From: an uncultured Oribacterium sp.
GTDB lineage: Bacteria; Bacillota; Clostridia; Lachnospirales; Lachnospiraceae
NCBI GenBank assembly: GCA_902485915.1
Contig: CABTMH010000102.1
Coordinates: 1-19,599 of the forward strand
DNA: 19,599 nt
Reading direction: 5' to 3'
In this document: positions 1 to 7,603 of the stretch, piece after piece
How positions within the stretch are numbered: position 1 is the stretch's first letter
Layout of the letters: every line of letters begins with the position of its first letter
Translations under genes and position numbers: made by a program
The notes under the pieces: model-generated
What the model was told of the DNA's origin: nothing
Database searches by the model: none
What the model saw: only the letters and a program-made list of their open reading frames with translations

Positions 1-21
1 TACACGACGCTCTTCCGATCT
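1..21 (+). other. Illumina sequencing adapter remnant
   Basis: These 21 bases match the 3' end of the standard Illumina TruSeq read-1 adapter/primer, including its characteristic last 12 bases GCTCTTCCGATCT minus one. They are not organismal DNA. Biological sequence starts at about position 22. The adapter is open in the gltB frame (reads Y-T-T-L-F-R-S), so automated gene calling could fuse these seven false residues to the truncated gltB product. Confidence 0.96.
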
Positions 22-3000
22 ATCAATACCATCCGTGGAAACATCGACCGTATGCTCGCCCGTGAGGAGACCATGTCGAGCCCGCTGCTCGAGAAGGATG
101 TGGAGAAGATCTTCCCGGTCGTAGAGCGCAGCGGATCGGATTCCGCGATGCTCGATAACACCCTCGAGTTCCTCTACATGAATGGCATCGATCTGCCGCT
201 CGCGATGATGATGACCATCCCGGAGCCATGGAAGCACAACCGTTTCATGGACCAGAACCGGAAGGATTTCTATCACTATTATGCAACCATGATGGAGCCG
301 TGGGATGGACCGGCGGCGATCCTCTTCTCCGATGGTGATGTGGTCGGCGCGACCCTCGACCGTAACGGCCTCCGTCCGTCCAGATACTACATCACCGACG
401 ATAACCGACTGATCCTGTCATCTGAGGTCGGGGTCCTCGACATTGACCCGAAGCACATCGTGCAGAAGTCCAGACTCCAGCCGGGCCGTATGCTGCTCGT
501 CGACACGAAGGCACAGCGCATCATCGCGGACGAGGAGTGTAAGGAGGCCTATGCGGCACGTGAGCCGTACGGTGAGTGGCTCGACCGGAATCTCCTTCAC
601 ATCGAGGACCTGAAGATCCCGAACCGGAAGATCCCGACGCACACGCAGGAGATGCGTGACCGTCTCTATAAGGTCTTCGGCTACAGCTACGAGGACGTGA
701 AGTCCGTGATCCTCCCGATGGCACAGAACGGCATCGAGCAGACCGCGTCGATGGGCCACGATGTCCCGCTCGCCGTGCTCAGTAAGCAGCATCAGCTCCT
801 GTTCAACTACTTCAAGCAGCTCTTCGCACAGGTCACCAACCCGCCGATCGACTCCCTCCGCGAGAAGATCGTCACGGATACGACGGTCTACATCGGCTCC
901 GATGGTAATCTGCTGCAGGATCAGGCGGATAACTGTCGCGTGCTCGAGGTGGAGAACCCGATCCTCACGGGCGTCGAGCTCATGAAGATCAAGGACCTCG
1001 ACCAGCCGGGCTTCCGGACCGAGGTGATCTCCCTTCTCTACTATAAGAACACCTCGCTCGAGAAGGCCCTGGAGCAGCTCAATATCTCGGTGGATCGTGC
1101 ATACCAGCGCGGCTACAACATCATCATCCTGAGCGATCGCGGGGTCGACGAGAACCATGTGCCGATTCCATCTCTGCTGGCGGTGAGCTCCGTCGAGCAG
1201 CACCTCGTCCAGACGAAAAAGCGGACCGCCGTGTCCCTGATCCTCGAGTCGGGCGAGCCGCGCGATGTCCATCAGTTTGCGACCATCCTCGGCTTCGGCG
1301 CGCGTGCGATCAACCCGTACCTCGCTCATGAGTGCATCGCCGAGATGATCGACATCGGCATCCTCGATAAGGATTACCATACCGCGATCGAAGACTATAA
1401 CAAGGCCGTACTGAACGGCATCGTAAAGATCGCCGCGAAGATGGGTATTTCAACGATCCAGTCCTACCAGTCCGCGAAGATCTTCGAGGCCATCGGACTG
1501 AGCCGGGAGCTGGTGGAGAAGTACTTCACCGGTACCGTGTCGAGGGTCGGAGGCATCGGCATCCAGGACATCGCCGAGGGCGTCACCTGGCGGCATGACC
1601 ACGCGTTCGATCCGATGGGCCTGAGCCTCGATACCGCGCTCGATTCCGTCGGCTTCCACCAGCTGCGCTCGGGGCGGGGCGCCGAGGATCACCTCTATGA
1701 TCCGAAGACCATCATCACGCTCCAGCGTTCGGTTCGGAGCGAGGAAGGCGACTATAAGCTGTTTAAGGAGTACACGGCGCGCATCGACGACGAGCGTCGT
1801 CCACATACGCTGCGCGGCCTCATGAAGTTCGCCGCGAAGAACGAGCCGGTGCCGATCGAGGAGGTCGAGCCGGTATCGTCCATCGTGAAGCGCTTCAAGA
1901 CCGGTGCGATGTCCTATGGTTCGATTTCGCAGGAGGCGCACGAGGCGATGGCCATCGCGATGAACCGCCTCGGCGGTAAGTCGAACACCGGTGAGGGCGG
2001 TGAGCACCCGGACCGCTTCGGTACCGAGCGAAATTCTGCCATCAAGCAGGTCGCGTCTGGCCGTTTCGGTGTAACCAGTGCCTACCTCAACTCCGCCGTC
2101 GAGATCCAGATCAAGATGGCGCAGGGCGCGAAGCCAGGCGAGGGCGGCCACCTGCCGGGCAAGAAGGTCTATCCGTGGATCGCGAAGACCCGTTTCTCGA
2201 CTCCGGGTGTGTCCCTCATTTCTCCACCGCCGCACCACGATATCTACAGCATCGAGGATCTGGCGCAGCTGATCTATGACCTGAAGAACGCGAACCGCCG
2301 TGCCGCGATCGCCGTCAAGCTCGTTTCGGAGAACGGCGTCGGCACCATCGCGAGTGGTGTCGCGAAGGCCGGTGCGCAGGTCATCCTCGTGTCCGGCTAC
2401 GATGGAGGTACCGGAGCGGCACCGATGAGCTCGATCCACCATGCGGGTCTCCCGTGGGAGCTCGGCATCACGGAGGCGCACCATGCGCTGATCGAGAACG
2501 GTCTTCGTAACCGCGTCAAGCTCGAGACCGATGGTAAGCTGATGACCGGCCGCGACGTCGTCATCGCCGCACTGCTCGGTGCGGAGGAGTATGGCTTCGC
2601 GACGACTGCACTCGTCTGCCTCGGCTGCATGATGATGCGTGTCTGCAACAAGGATACCTGTCCGTTCGGCGTCGCTACCCAGAACGATGTTCTCCGCAAG
2701 CGCTTCACGGGCAAGCCGGAGTACGTCATGAACTTCATGCGCTTCATCGCACAGGAGATGCGCGAGTACATGGCGGAGCTCGGTTTCCGTACCGTGGACG
2801 AGATGATCGGCCGTACCGACTGTCTCACGGTCAATGCTTCGGCCGCGCATGTCACCGCGCGCTCGGCAGAGCTGGATCTCTCGCAGGTCCTGGATCCGCG
2901 CTATGCGGCCCTCCCGGAGGAGGAGCGACACTTCGATCCGAAGCATGTCTATGATTTCCATCTCGAGAAGACCCTCGACGAGTCGGTACTACTGAAGAAA

Positions 3001-3837
3001 TTTGCATCGTCCATCGCAAGCGGACAGCATCACGAGGAGAGGGTCGAGGTATCGAGCACGAACCGTACCTTCGGTACCATCCTCGGCTCGGAGATCACCG
3101 ATCACTACGGCATGACATCGGAGGGCGATACCCTGCCGGATGATACCTTCGTGGTCGAGGCGTACGGCGGTGGCGGCCAGTCCTTCGGTGCCTTCATCCC
3201 GAAGGGCCTCACGATCCGTCTCCATGGCGATGCCAATGATGGCTTCGGGAAGGGCCTGAGCGGCGGTAAGCTCGTCGTGCTACCACCGGAGACGAGCCCG
3301 TTCCGCGCCAGTGAGAACATCATCGTCGGTAACGTCGCCCTCTATGGTGCGACGGCCGGCAGGTGCTACGTGAACGGCGTCGCCGGTGAGCGCTTCTGCG
3401 TTCGTAATTCCGGTGCGACGGCGGTCGCCGAGGGCTGTGGCGATCATGGCCTCGAGTACATGACCGGTGGACGTGCCGTCATCCTCGGACCGACCGGTAA
3501 GAACTTCGCCGCCGGTATGTCCGGTGGTATCGCCTACGTCCTCGATATGGATCACTCGCTCTATCTCAAGCTCAACAAGGACATGGTTTCCCTGCTGGAG
3601 GTCACCGAGAAGTATGACATCCAGGAGCTGAAGGACATCCTCGCGGATTATGTGAAGGAGACGAAGTCGGAGCTCGGCACAGAGATCCTCCAGAACTTCG
3701 ACATGTTCCTCCCGAGCTTTAAGAAAATCGTGCCGAACGACTACCAGAAGGTACTGACCGCGGTCAGCCACTTCGAAGAGCAGGGCATCTCCCATGAAAA
3801 TGCGGAGCTGGAAGCTTTTAAGTCACTGTTCAGCTGA
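22..3837 (+). CDS. gltB: Glutamate synthase (NADPH) large subunit, 5' truncated
   Basis: Makes glutamate from glutamine and 2-oxoglutarate with electrons from the small subunit. The reading frame is open from the adapter junction to TGA at 3835-3837, giving 1271 residues; the family is about 1500, so roughly the first 220, with the catalytic N-terminal Cys of the glutaminase domain, are missing. The first codons read INTIRGN, a conserved internal GltB motif, so the ATG at 52 is not the start. In order: rest of the Ntn glutaminase domain (FSDGDVVGATLDRNGLRPSR, about residues 110-130), central domain, FMN/synthase domain with the GGTGAAPMSS loop, a 3Fe-4S motif C869-X5-C875-X4-C880, and the glycine-rich C-terminal beta-helix (GGGGQSFGAF). 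No frameshift seen. gltD follows after 164 nt, so the two are probably co-transcribed. Confidence 0.97.
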   Translation: MNTIRGNIDRMLAREETMSSPLLEKDVEKIFPVVERSGSDSAMLDNTLEFLYMNGIDLPLAMMMTIPEPWKHNRFMDQNRKDFYHYYATMMEPWDGPAAILFSDGDVVGATLDRNGLRPSRYYITDDNRLILSSEVGVLDIDPKHIVQKSRLQPGRMLLVDTKAQRIIADEECKEAYAAREPYGEWLDRNLLHIEDLKIPNRKIPTHTQEMRDRLYKVFGYSYEDVKSVILPMAQNGIEQTASMGHDVPLAVLSKQHQLLFNYFKQLFAQVTNPPIDSLREKIVTDTTVYIGSDGNLLQDQADNCRVLEVENPILTGVELMKIKDLDQPGFRTEVISLLYYKNTSLEKALEQLNISVDRAYQRGYNIIILSDRGVDENHVPIPSLLAVSSVEQHLVQTKKRTAVSLILESGEPRDVHQFATILGFGARAINPYLAHECIAEMIDIGILDKDYHTAIEDYNKAVLNGIVKIAAKMGISTIQSYQSAKIFEAIGLSRELVEKYFTGTVSRVGGIGIQDIAEGVTWRHDHAFDPMGLSLDTALDSVGFHQLRSGRGAEDHLYDPKTIITLQRSVRSEEGDYKLFKEYTARIDDERRPHTLRGLMKFAAKNEPVPIEEVEPVSSIVKRFKTGAMSYGSISQEAHEAMAIAMNRLGGKSNTGEGGEHPDRFGTERNSAIKQVASGRFGVTSAYLNSAVEIQIKMAQGAKPGEGGHLPGKKVYPWIAKTRFSTPGVSLISPPPHHDIYSIEDLAQLIYDLKNANRRAAIAVKLVSENGVGTIASGVAKAGAQVILVSGYDGGTGAAPMSSIHHAGLPWELGITEAHHALIENGLRNRVKLETDGKLMTGRDVVIAALLGAEEYGFATTALVCLGCMMMRVCNKDTCPFGVATQNDVLRKRFTGKPEYVMNFMRFIAQEMREYMAELGFRTVDEMIGRTDCLTVNASAAHVTARSAELDLSQVLDPRYAALPEEERHFDPKHVYDFHLEKTLDESVLLKKFASSIASGQHHEERVEVSSTNRTFGTILGSEITDHYGMTSEGDTLPDDTFVVEAYGGGGQSFGAFIPKGLTIRLHGDANDGFGKGLSGGKLVVLPPETSPFRASENIIVGNVALYGATAGRCYVNGVAGERFCVRNSGATAVAEGCGDHGLEYMTGGRAVILGPTGKNFAAGMSGGIAYVLDMDHSLYLKLNKDMVSLLEVTEKYDIQELKDILADYVKETKSELGTEILQNFDMFLPSFKKIVPNDYQKVLTAVSHFEEQGISHENAELEAFKSLFS

Positions 3838-3975
3838 TTCTGAACGTCTGTAGAAACGGACACTGAAAGCGAAAGACAGATCACGCTCGCCGGACTTCAG
3901 GAGGTGTAGGCGTCTGTATAAACGGACGCTGGGCGAGCAGAAGAGCTGCCTTCTGGCAGGGGGCGGCCCTGGGCT
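3838..3975 (+). repeat. Mosaic hairpin repeat, copy F (gltB-gltD gap)
   Basis: Gap between gltB and gltD. It holds two hairpins of the family seen in the rightmost gaps. One has arms GTCTG (3846-3850) and CGGAC (3857-3861) around loop TAGAAA. The other has arms GCGTCTG (3910-3916) and CGGACGC (3923-3929) around loop TATAAA, each with one G-U pair, and is preceded by the octamer GTGTAGGC. A third hairpin follows with arms CAGAAG (3939-3944) and CTTCTG (3950-3955 region), then G/C-rich sequence. No U-tract terminator is visible, consistent with read-through from gltB into gltD. Membership is inferred from the shared octamer, loop type and order; primary sequence is diverged from the other copies. 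Confidence 0.55.
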
Positions 3976-4001
3976 TGTGATATCGATAGAGGGAGTTTTT
4001 T

Positions 4002-5609
4002 ATGGGTAAAGTTACAGGATTTCTCGATTATGCGAGAGAAGAAAATAGAGACGTTCCGGTAGAGGAGCGTATCCGGAATTTCAAGGAATTTCACATCCCC
4101 CTTACGGAGGAGGAACGTCGGAAGCAGGGCGCACGCTGCATGAACTGCGGCGTCCCGTTCTGCCAGTCCGGCATGAAGCTGGCGGGCATGTTCACGGGCT
4201 GTCCGCTCCACAATCTCTGCCCGGAGTGGAACGATGAGGTTTATAACGGCCACGTCGCCCACGCACTGAGCCGTCTCTTGAAGACGAACAACTTCCCGGA
4301 GTTCACGGGGCGTGTCTGCCCGGCACTCTGCGAGAAGGCCTGCGTCGAGGGCCTCGATGACGCGCCGGTGACGACGCACGACAACGAGCTCTACATCATC
4401 GAGACGGCGTTTCAGGAGGGCTACATGCAGCCGCGGATCCCGGAGGTCCGTTCCGGGAAGCGCGTCGCCGTCATCGGTGCCGGTCCGGCCGGCCTCGCGG
4501 TGGCCGATCAGCTCAACCATCGCGGCCATAGCGTGACGGTCTTCGAGCGCCAGGATGAAATCGGCGGCCTGCTCATGTACGGTATCCCGAACATGAAGCT
4601 CGATAAGTCCGTCATCCGCCGTCGGCGCGCCCTCATGGAAGCGGAAGGCGTCGTCTTCCGGACAGGTGTGGACGTGGGACGGGAGACATTGACCGCAGCT
4701 GCTGCCGATGCAGAGGGCCGGAAGGCCGGTGTCGGAGACGGAGAGAAGAAGGCGACGACAGGCGGTGTCGCCGCGGACAGTGGAAAATCTGCAGATGCAT
4801 CCCGCGCGGTGACGGCAGCCTCGATCCTCCGGGATTACGACGCGGTCGTGCTCGCCTGTGGTGCGAAGCAGGCGCGCGGACTGAACGTGCCGTTTATCGA
4901 GCAGGCGCACGGCATCCACTACGCGGTCGACTACCTGACGAGCCAGACGAAAGCGCTGCATGAACAGGGCGAGCATGCCTTCGGCATCATCAACGCGAAG
5001 GGAAAGCATGTCGTCATCGTCGGTGGCGGTGACACCGGAAACGACTGCTGCGGTACCGCGATCCGCCAGGGTGCGAAATCGGTGACCCAGATCGAGATGA
5101 TGCCGGAGCCGCCGGTCGAGCGTGCAGCGTCGAATCCATGGCCGGAGTGGCCGAAGGTCCTGAAGGTCGATTACGGCCAGCAGGAGGCCATCCGCGTCTT
5201 CGGGCATGACCCGCGCGTCTACGAGACGACGATCAAGGCGATCGAGACGAAGAAGGACGGCTCCATCCGGGCCGTCGTCACGTCGAAGGTGAAGTTTGAG
5301 AACCGCCAGATGGTACTCGTCGAGGGCACGGAGCAGAAGCTTCCATGTGACCTCCTCATCATCGCTGCCGGCTTCACCGGCTGTGAAAGCTACGTCGCCG
5401 ACGCCTTCGGGGTCGCGCTCACCGAGCGCCACGTCGTAAAGACGGAAGCAGAGCACTACCACACGGAAAGCGCAGCACAGACCGCAAAGATCTTCACCGC
5501 AGGCGACATGCACCGCGGACAGTCCCTCGTCGTCTGGGCCATCGCCGAAGGCCGCGCCTGCGCAAGCGAAGTCGACGCCTACCTCATGGGCTACAGCTGC
5601 CTCGCGTAA
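4002..5609 (+). CDS. gltD: Glutamate synthase small subunit (NADPH oxidoreductase)
   Basis: Oxidises NADPH and passes electrons through FAD and iron-sulfur clusters to GltB. 535 residues; the family is about 490. Start ATG has GAGGGAG (3989-3995) six bases upstream. N-terminal Fe-S cysteines lie at C46, C49, C54, C67, C73, C106, C110 and C114. The FAD-binding loop is GAGPAGLA (159-166) and the NADPH-binding loop is GGGDTGND (341-348). The C-terminal TAGDMHRGQSLVVWAIAEGR is the usual second FAD contact region. Odd point: residues about 228-272 are an extra Ala/Gly/Lys-rich hydrophilic segment where relatives have only a short 'D-I-T-x-E-E-L' type link. The insert lies between LTAAA and VTAAS, suggestive of a duplicated flank. 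Follows gltB; ends at a bidirectional terminator. Confidence 0.96.
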   Translation: MGKVTGFLDYAREENRDVPVEERIRNFKEFHIPLTEEERRKQGARCMNCGVPFCQSGMKLAGMFTGCPLHNLCPEWNDEVYNGHVAHALSRLLKTNNFPEFTGRVCPALCEKACVEGLDDAPVTTHDNELYIIETAFQEGYMQPRIPEVRSGKRVAVIGAGPAGLAVADQLNHRGHSVTVFERQDEIGGLLMYGIPNMKLDKSVIRRRRALMEAEGVVFRTGVDVGRETLTAAAADAEGRKAGVGDGEKKATTGGVAADSGKSADASRAVTAASILRDYDAVVLACGAKQARGLNVPFIEQAHGIHYAVDYLTSQTKALHEQGEHAFGIINAKGKHVVIVGGGDTGNDCCGTAIRQGAKSVTQIEMMPEPPVERAASNPWPEWPKVLKVDYGQQEAIRVFGHDPRVYETTIKAIETKKDGSIRAVVTSKVKFENRQMVLVEGTEQKLPCDLLIIAAGFTGCESYVADAFGVALTERHVVKTEAEHYHTESAAQTAKIFTAGDMHRGQSLVVWAIAEGRACASEVDAYLMGYSCLA

Positions 5610-5616
5610 ATGAAAT

Positions 5617-5680
5617 AATGTCTAAAAAAACGGAATCCGACGTCGAAACATGAAGCCGGATTCCGTTTTTTATAGACATT
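5617..5680. terminator. Bidirectional intrinsic terminator between gltD and the MATE gene
   Basis: A perfect inverted repeat has AAAAAACGGAATCCG (5625-5639) pairing with CGGATTCCGTTTTTT (5657-5671). It is extended outward by AATGTCT (5617-5623) with AGACATT (5674-5680). A-tract plus T-tract on both sides makes it able to stop transcripts from gltD (plus) and from the transporter (minus). It sits exactly between the two convergent stop codons. Confidence 0.93.
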
Positions 5681-5692
5681 TTTAAATTTCTG

Positions 5693-7141
5693 TTACACGC
5701 GACCTTTCCTGCGGAGCACGACATAGAAGCCGATGCAGATGAGGGCGCTGAGGAGGGAGCCGGCAGGGGCGGCGAGGCCCATCGCGTAGAGGGTGTCCGG
5801 GAACAGCTTCGTGGCGAGCCACGCGCCCGGGATGCGGATGAGGATCACCGAGCAGAGATTATGGATGAAGCTGAGGATCGACAGGCCGGAGGCACTGAAG
5901 AAGCCGGAGAACGGGAAGTGAATGCCGGCGACCACGCAGTCGAGCACGTAGGTGCACATGTACTGCACCGCGAGCGTCTGCACGACCGGATCCTCCGTGA
6001 ACAGCGTGAAGAACGGCACGGAGATGAACTGAAACAGGATCGCGAAGACGAGGCCGATGCCACTGGCGAGGCCGACACCATACCGAAGCGTCTGCCGCGC
6101 ACGCGCCGGGTCGCCGGCACCGATGGACTGCGCCGCGATCGTCGACACGGTCGACAGCATGCTGGACGGCACCAGGAAGAGGAAGCTGATCGTCTTCTCG
6201 ACGATGCCGACGGCCGCCGAGATGTCGACACCACGCCGGTTCGCGATCACCGTGATGATCAGAAACGAAACCTGGATGAAGCCGTCCTGGCACGCGATCG
6301 GGAGGCCAATGCTGAGAATCTGGCGCAGCATCGCCGGGTCCCACCAGGCGCTGCGATCTGCACGGGCATGTTCGTTTGAAGGCGTCGCAGGTTCTTCGAA
6401 GGCATGTCCCTGCGTTCTATTTGACTTTTCTTCACTTGCATCCACAGAAGCATTTCGGATGTCCGCGGTACCATGCTGTCGGCTGCCCGCAGTCGTCTTT
6501 CGGATGCCGACGAGCGCGAATGCCACGGACGCTGCCTGCGCCACGATCGTTGCGAGCGCTGCACCCGCCGCGCCCAGCTGCATTGGCCCCATGAAGAGGA
6601 GGTCGAGCAGGATGTTGAGGGCACAGGCCACGGCGATGAAAAGCATCGGGCTGCGGCTGTCACCCATGCCGCGGAAAATCGAGCTCAGGATGTTGTACGC
6701 GACGATGAAGGGGATGCCGGCGAAGCAGATGCGGAGATACGCGAGGGCACCCGGGACGGCCTCAGGCGGTGTCGACAGCAGGTGGACGATCGGCTGCGTG
6801 AGCCCGAGCAGGGCGCATGTGGCCACCGCGGCGATCAACGCGAAGAGGGTGATCGTGTTCCCGATAGCGCGTCGTATGCCGTCCTCGTCCTCTGCACCGA
6901 CGAAACGGCCGATCATGACGGTGGTGCCCATGGCGAGGCCGACGATCATGACAGTCGCCATGTGCATGACCTGTGAACCGATCGAAACCGCCGAGATGAC
7001 ATCGGCGCCATTGAAGCGGCCTGCGATGAGCAGATCGGCGAGCCCGTAGAGCGTCTGCAGGAAGTAGCTGAGAAGGTATGGAAGTGAAAACAGAAGCATA
7101 TTATGGAAGAGATCACCCTTCGCGAGATTATGCTGAGCCAT
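5693..7141 (-). CDS. MATE family multidrug/toxin efflux transporter
   Basis: A polytopic membrane protein of the MATE (MatE/NorM-like) superfamily, expected to export cationic drugs or metabolites in exchange for Na+ or H+; the substrate cannot be read from sequence. I start it at the ATG at 7141-7139 (482 residues), because GAGGA lies six bases upstream and the product MAQHNLAKGDLFHNMLLFSLP matches the family's N-terminus. The frame runs open back to 7369, but that part reads through a palindrome and promoter and is not expected to be translated. Two homologous halves of about six helices each are visible (about 12-210 and 272-475), with family-like GLADLLIAGRF, SIFRGMGDSRSP and AAQSIGAGDPARA. 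The central loop (about 216-266) is enlarged by some 30 or more hydrophilic residues of lower GC. Convergent with gltD, divergent from groES. Confidence 0.93.
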   Translation of the reverse strand: MAQHNLAKGDLFHNMLLFSLPYLLSYFLQTLYGLADLLIAGRFNGADVISAVSIGSQVMHMATVMIVGLAMGTTVMIGRFVGAEDEDGIRRAIGNTITLFALIAAVATCALLGLTQPIVHLLSTPPEAVPGALAYLRICFAGIPFIVAYNILSSIFRGMGDSRSPMLFIAVACALNILLDLLFMGPMQLGAAGAALATIVAQAASVAFALVGIRKTTAGSRQHGTADIRNASVDASEEKSNRTQGHAFEEPATPSNEHARADRSAWWDPAMLRQILSIGLPIACQDGFIQVSFLIITVIANRRGVDISAAVGIVEKTISFLFLVPSSMLSTVSTIAAQSIGAGDPARARQTLRYGVGLASGIGLVFAILFQFISVPFFTLFTEDPVVQTLAVQYMCTYVLDCVVAGIHFPFSGFFSASGLSILSFIHNLCSVILIRIPGAWLATKLFPDTLYAMGLAAPAGSLLSALICIGFYVVLRRKGRV

Positions 7142-7213
7142 GGCAAGTCCTCGATATAGAAAAAAATGTATGACAGCCTGCGCGGATATCAGCTGCAGGC
7201 ACGGAACTTCCTT

Positions 7214-7242
7214 ATTGTAGTAAATCATGAAAGAATTGGAAA
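7214..7242 (-). promoter_or_regulatory. Probable promoter of the MATE gene
   Basis: On the minus strand, TTTCCA (7242-7237; 4 of 6 bases of the -35 consensus) is followed after 17 bases by TACAAT (7219-7214; 5 of 6 of the -10 consensus). It lies about 75 bases upstream of the chosen ATG. A small hairpin with arms GCCTGC and GCAGGC (7176-7200) lies in the predicted leader. Assignment is from consensus matching only. Confidence 0.4.
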
Positions 7243-7278
7243 CTAGTACACGTTTATGGCTGACATAAATCGGAAAAG

Positions 7279-7393
7279 CTGTGACTGTTTGCTCGTCAAC
7301 TGGATTCAGGCAGGGGCCGTATCGGGCCTCTGTTCCGCTAACAGCTGGCCGATACGGCCCCCGCCTCATCAGTACACGAGTGAACAGTCACAG
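7279..7393. repeat. 115-bp imperfect palindrome in the MATE-groES divergent region
   Basis: The outer arms CTGTGACTGTTTGCTCG (7279-7295) and CGAGTGAACAGTCACAG (7377-7393) match at 15 of 17 positions. Inward, ACTG/CAGT, AGGC/GCCT, GGGGCC/GGCCCC and GTATCGG/CCGATAC pair around nearly the same axis. The centre has CTGTT (7330-7334) against AACAG (7340-7344) with a 5-base loop CCGCT. It lies between the two divergent promoters and encodes no credible protein. It could be a miniature inverted-repeat element or a structured regulatory element. Too G/C-rich and without a T-tract at either end to be an ordinary terminator. Confidence 0.8.
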
Positions 7394-7445
7394 AATTTCG
7401 GGCTGCGTACTGGTTTTGTGAAGGAAATGTGAAATCTGCAAATTG

Positions 7446-7472
7446 TTAGCACTCACCTCTTGACGTTGCTAA
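7446..7472 (+). promoter_or_regulatory. CIRCE operator (HrcA binding site) of groESL
   Basis: Left arm TTAGCACTC (7446-7454) is the exact CIRCE consensus. A 9-base spacer follows, then right arm CGTTGCTAA (7464-7472), which matches 6 of 9 bases of GAGTGCTAA. The spacing is canonical. CIRCE is the operator for the heat-shock repressor HrcA; hrcA itself is not in this window. The three right-arm mismatches fall where the -35 box of the promoter overlaps. Confidence 0.88.
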
Positions 7473-7488
7473 TAGACCGTTCTATAAT
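7460..7488 (+). promoter_or_regulatory. Sigma-A promoter of groESL, interlocked with CIRCE
   Basis: -35 TTGACG (7460-7465), a 17-base spacer and a perfect -10 TATAAT (7483-7488). Transcription should begin near 7495, giving a leader of about 110 nt. The -35 box covers the end of the CIRCE spacer and the first two bases of its right arm, so bound HrcA would directly block RNA polymerase. Confidence 0.88.
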
Positions 7489-7494
7489 ACGTTT

Positions 7495-7603
7495 TGTTGT
7501 TAGAAAAGAAAGCCGGACGCAGAGCTCCGGGCTTCATATAAACAGCATCGCCGGGAGGCGAAAAGCCGAAGGGCTGAAAGCAGATATTAAGGAGGTCAAT
7601 CAA
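7495..7603 (+). other. groESL 5' leader with consecutive hairpins
   Basis: The predicted leader contains a bulged hairpin with arms AGCCGGA (7511-7517) and TCCGGGCT (7526-7533). It is followed by CGCC/GGCG around GGGA (7549-7560), and then GCC-GAA-GGC at 7565-7574. The last lies in CCGAAGGGCTGAA (7566-7578), identical to the linker found in the mosaic repeats at 15724-15737. The ribosome site AAGGAGG (7589-7595) follows unstructured. Whether the leader has a regulatory role is not shown by the sequence. Confidence 0.4.

Noticed and set aside
1450..2961. 503-codon minus-strand frame inside gltB
   Set aside because: Antisense shadow of the conserved GltB FMN domain; Arg/Asp/Leu-rich composition typical of such shadows.
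3897..5513. 538-codon open frame on the minus strand across gltD
   Set aside because: It mirrors gltD, whose product has all expected motifs. Long antisense frames are common here because of biased codon use; the translation resembles no protein.
5693..5698. GTG TAA ending of the MATE gene as another repeat-supplied stop
   Set aside because: The codons match, but no GTTTG hairpin follows; an ordinary terminator does. It shows that a Val-stop ending alone is weak evidence.
7142..7369. N-terminal extension of the MATE protein
   Set aside because: It would read through the palindrome and the probable promoter; the ATG at 7141 has a proper ribosome site and the family N-terminus.
7460..7603. 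Upstream ATG for groES at 7460
   Set aside because: It lies in the -35 box, so it would precede the transcript start. GroES homology begins at 7604.
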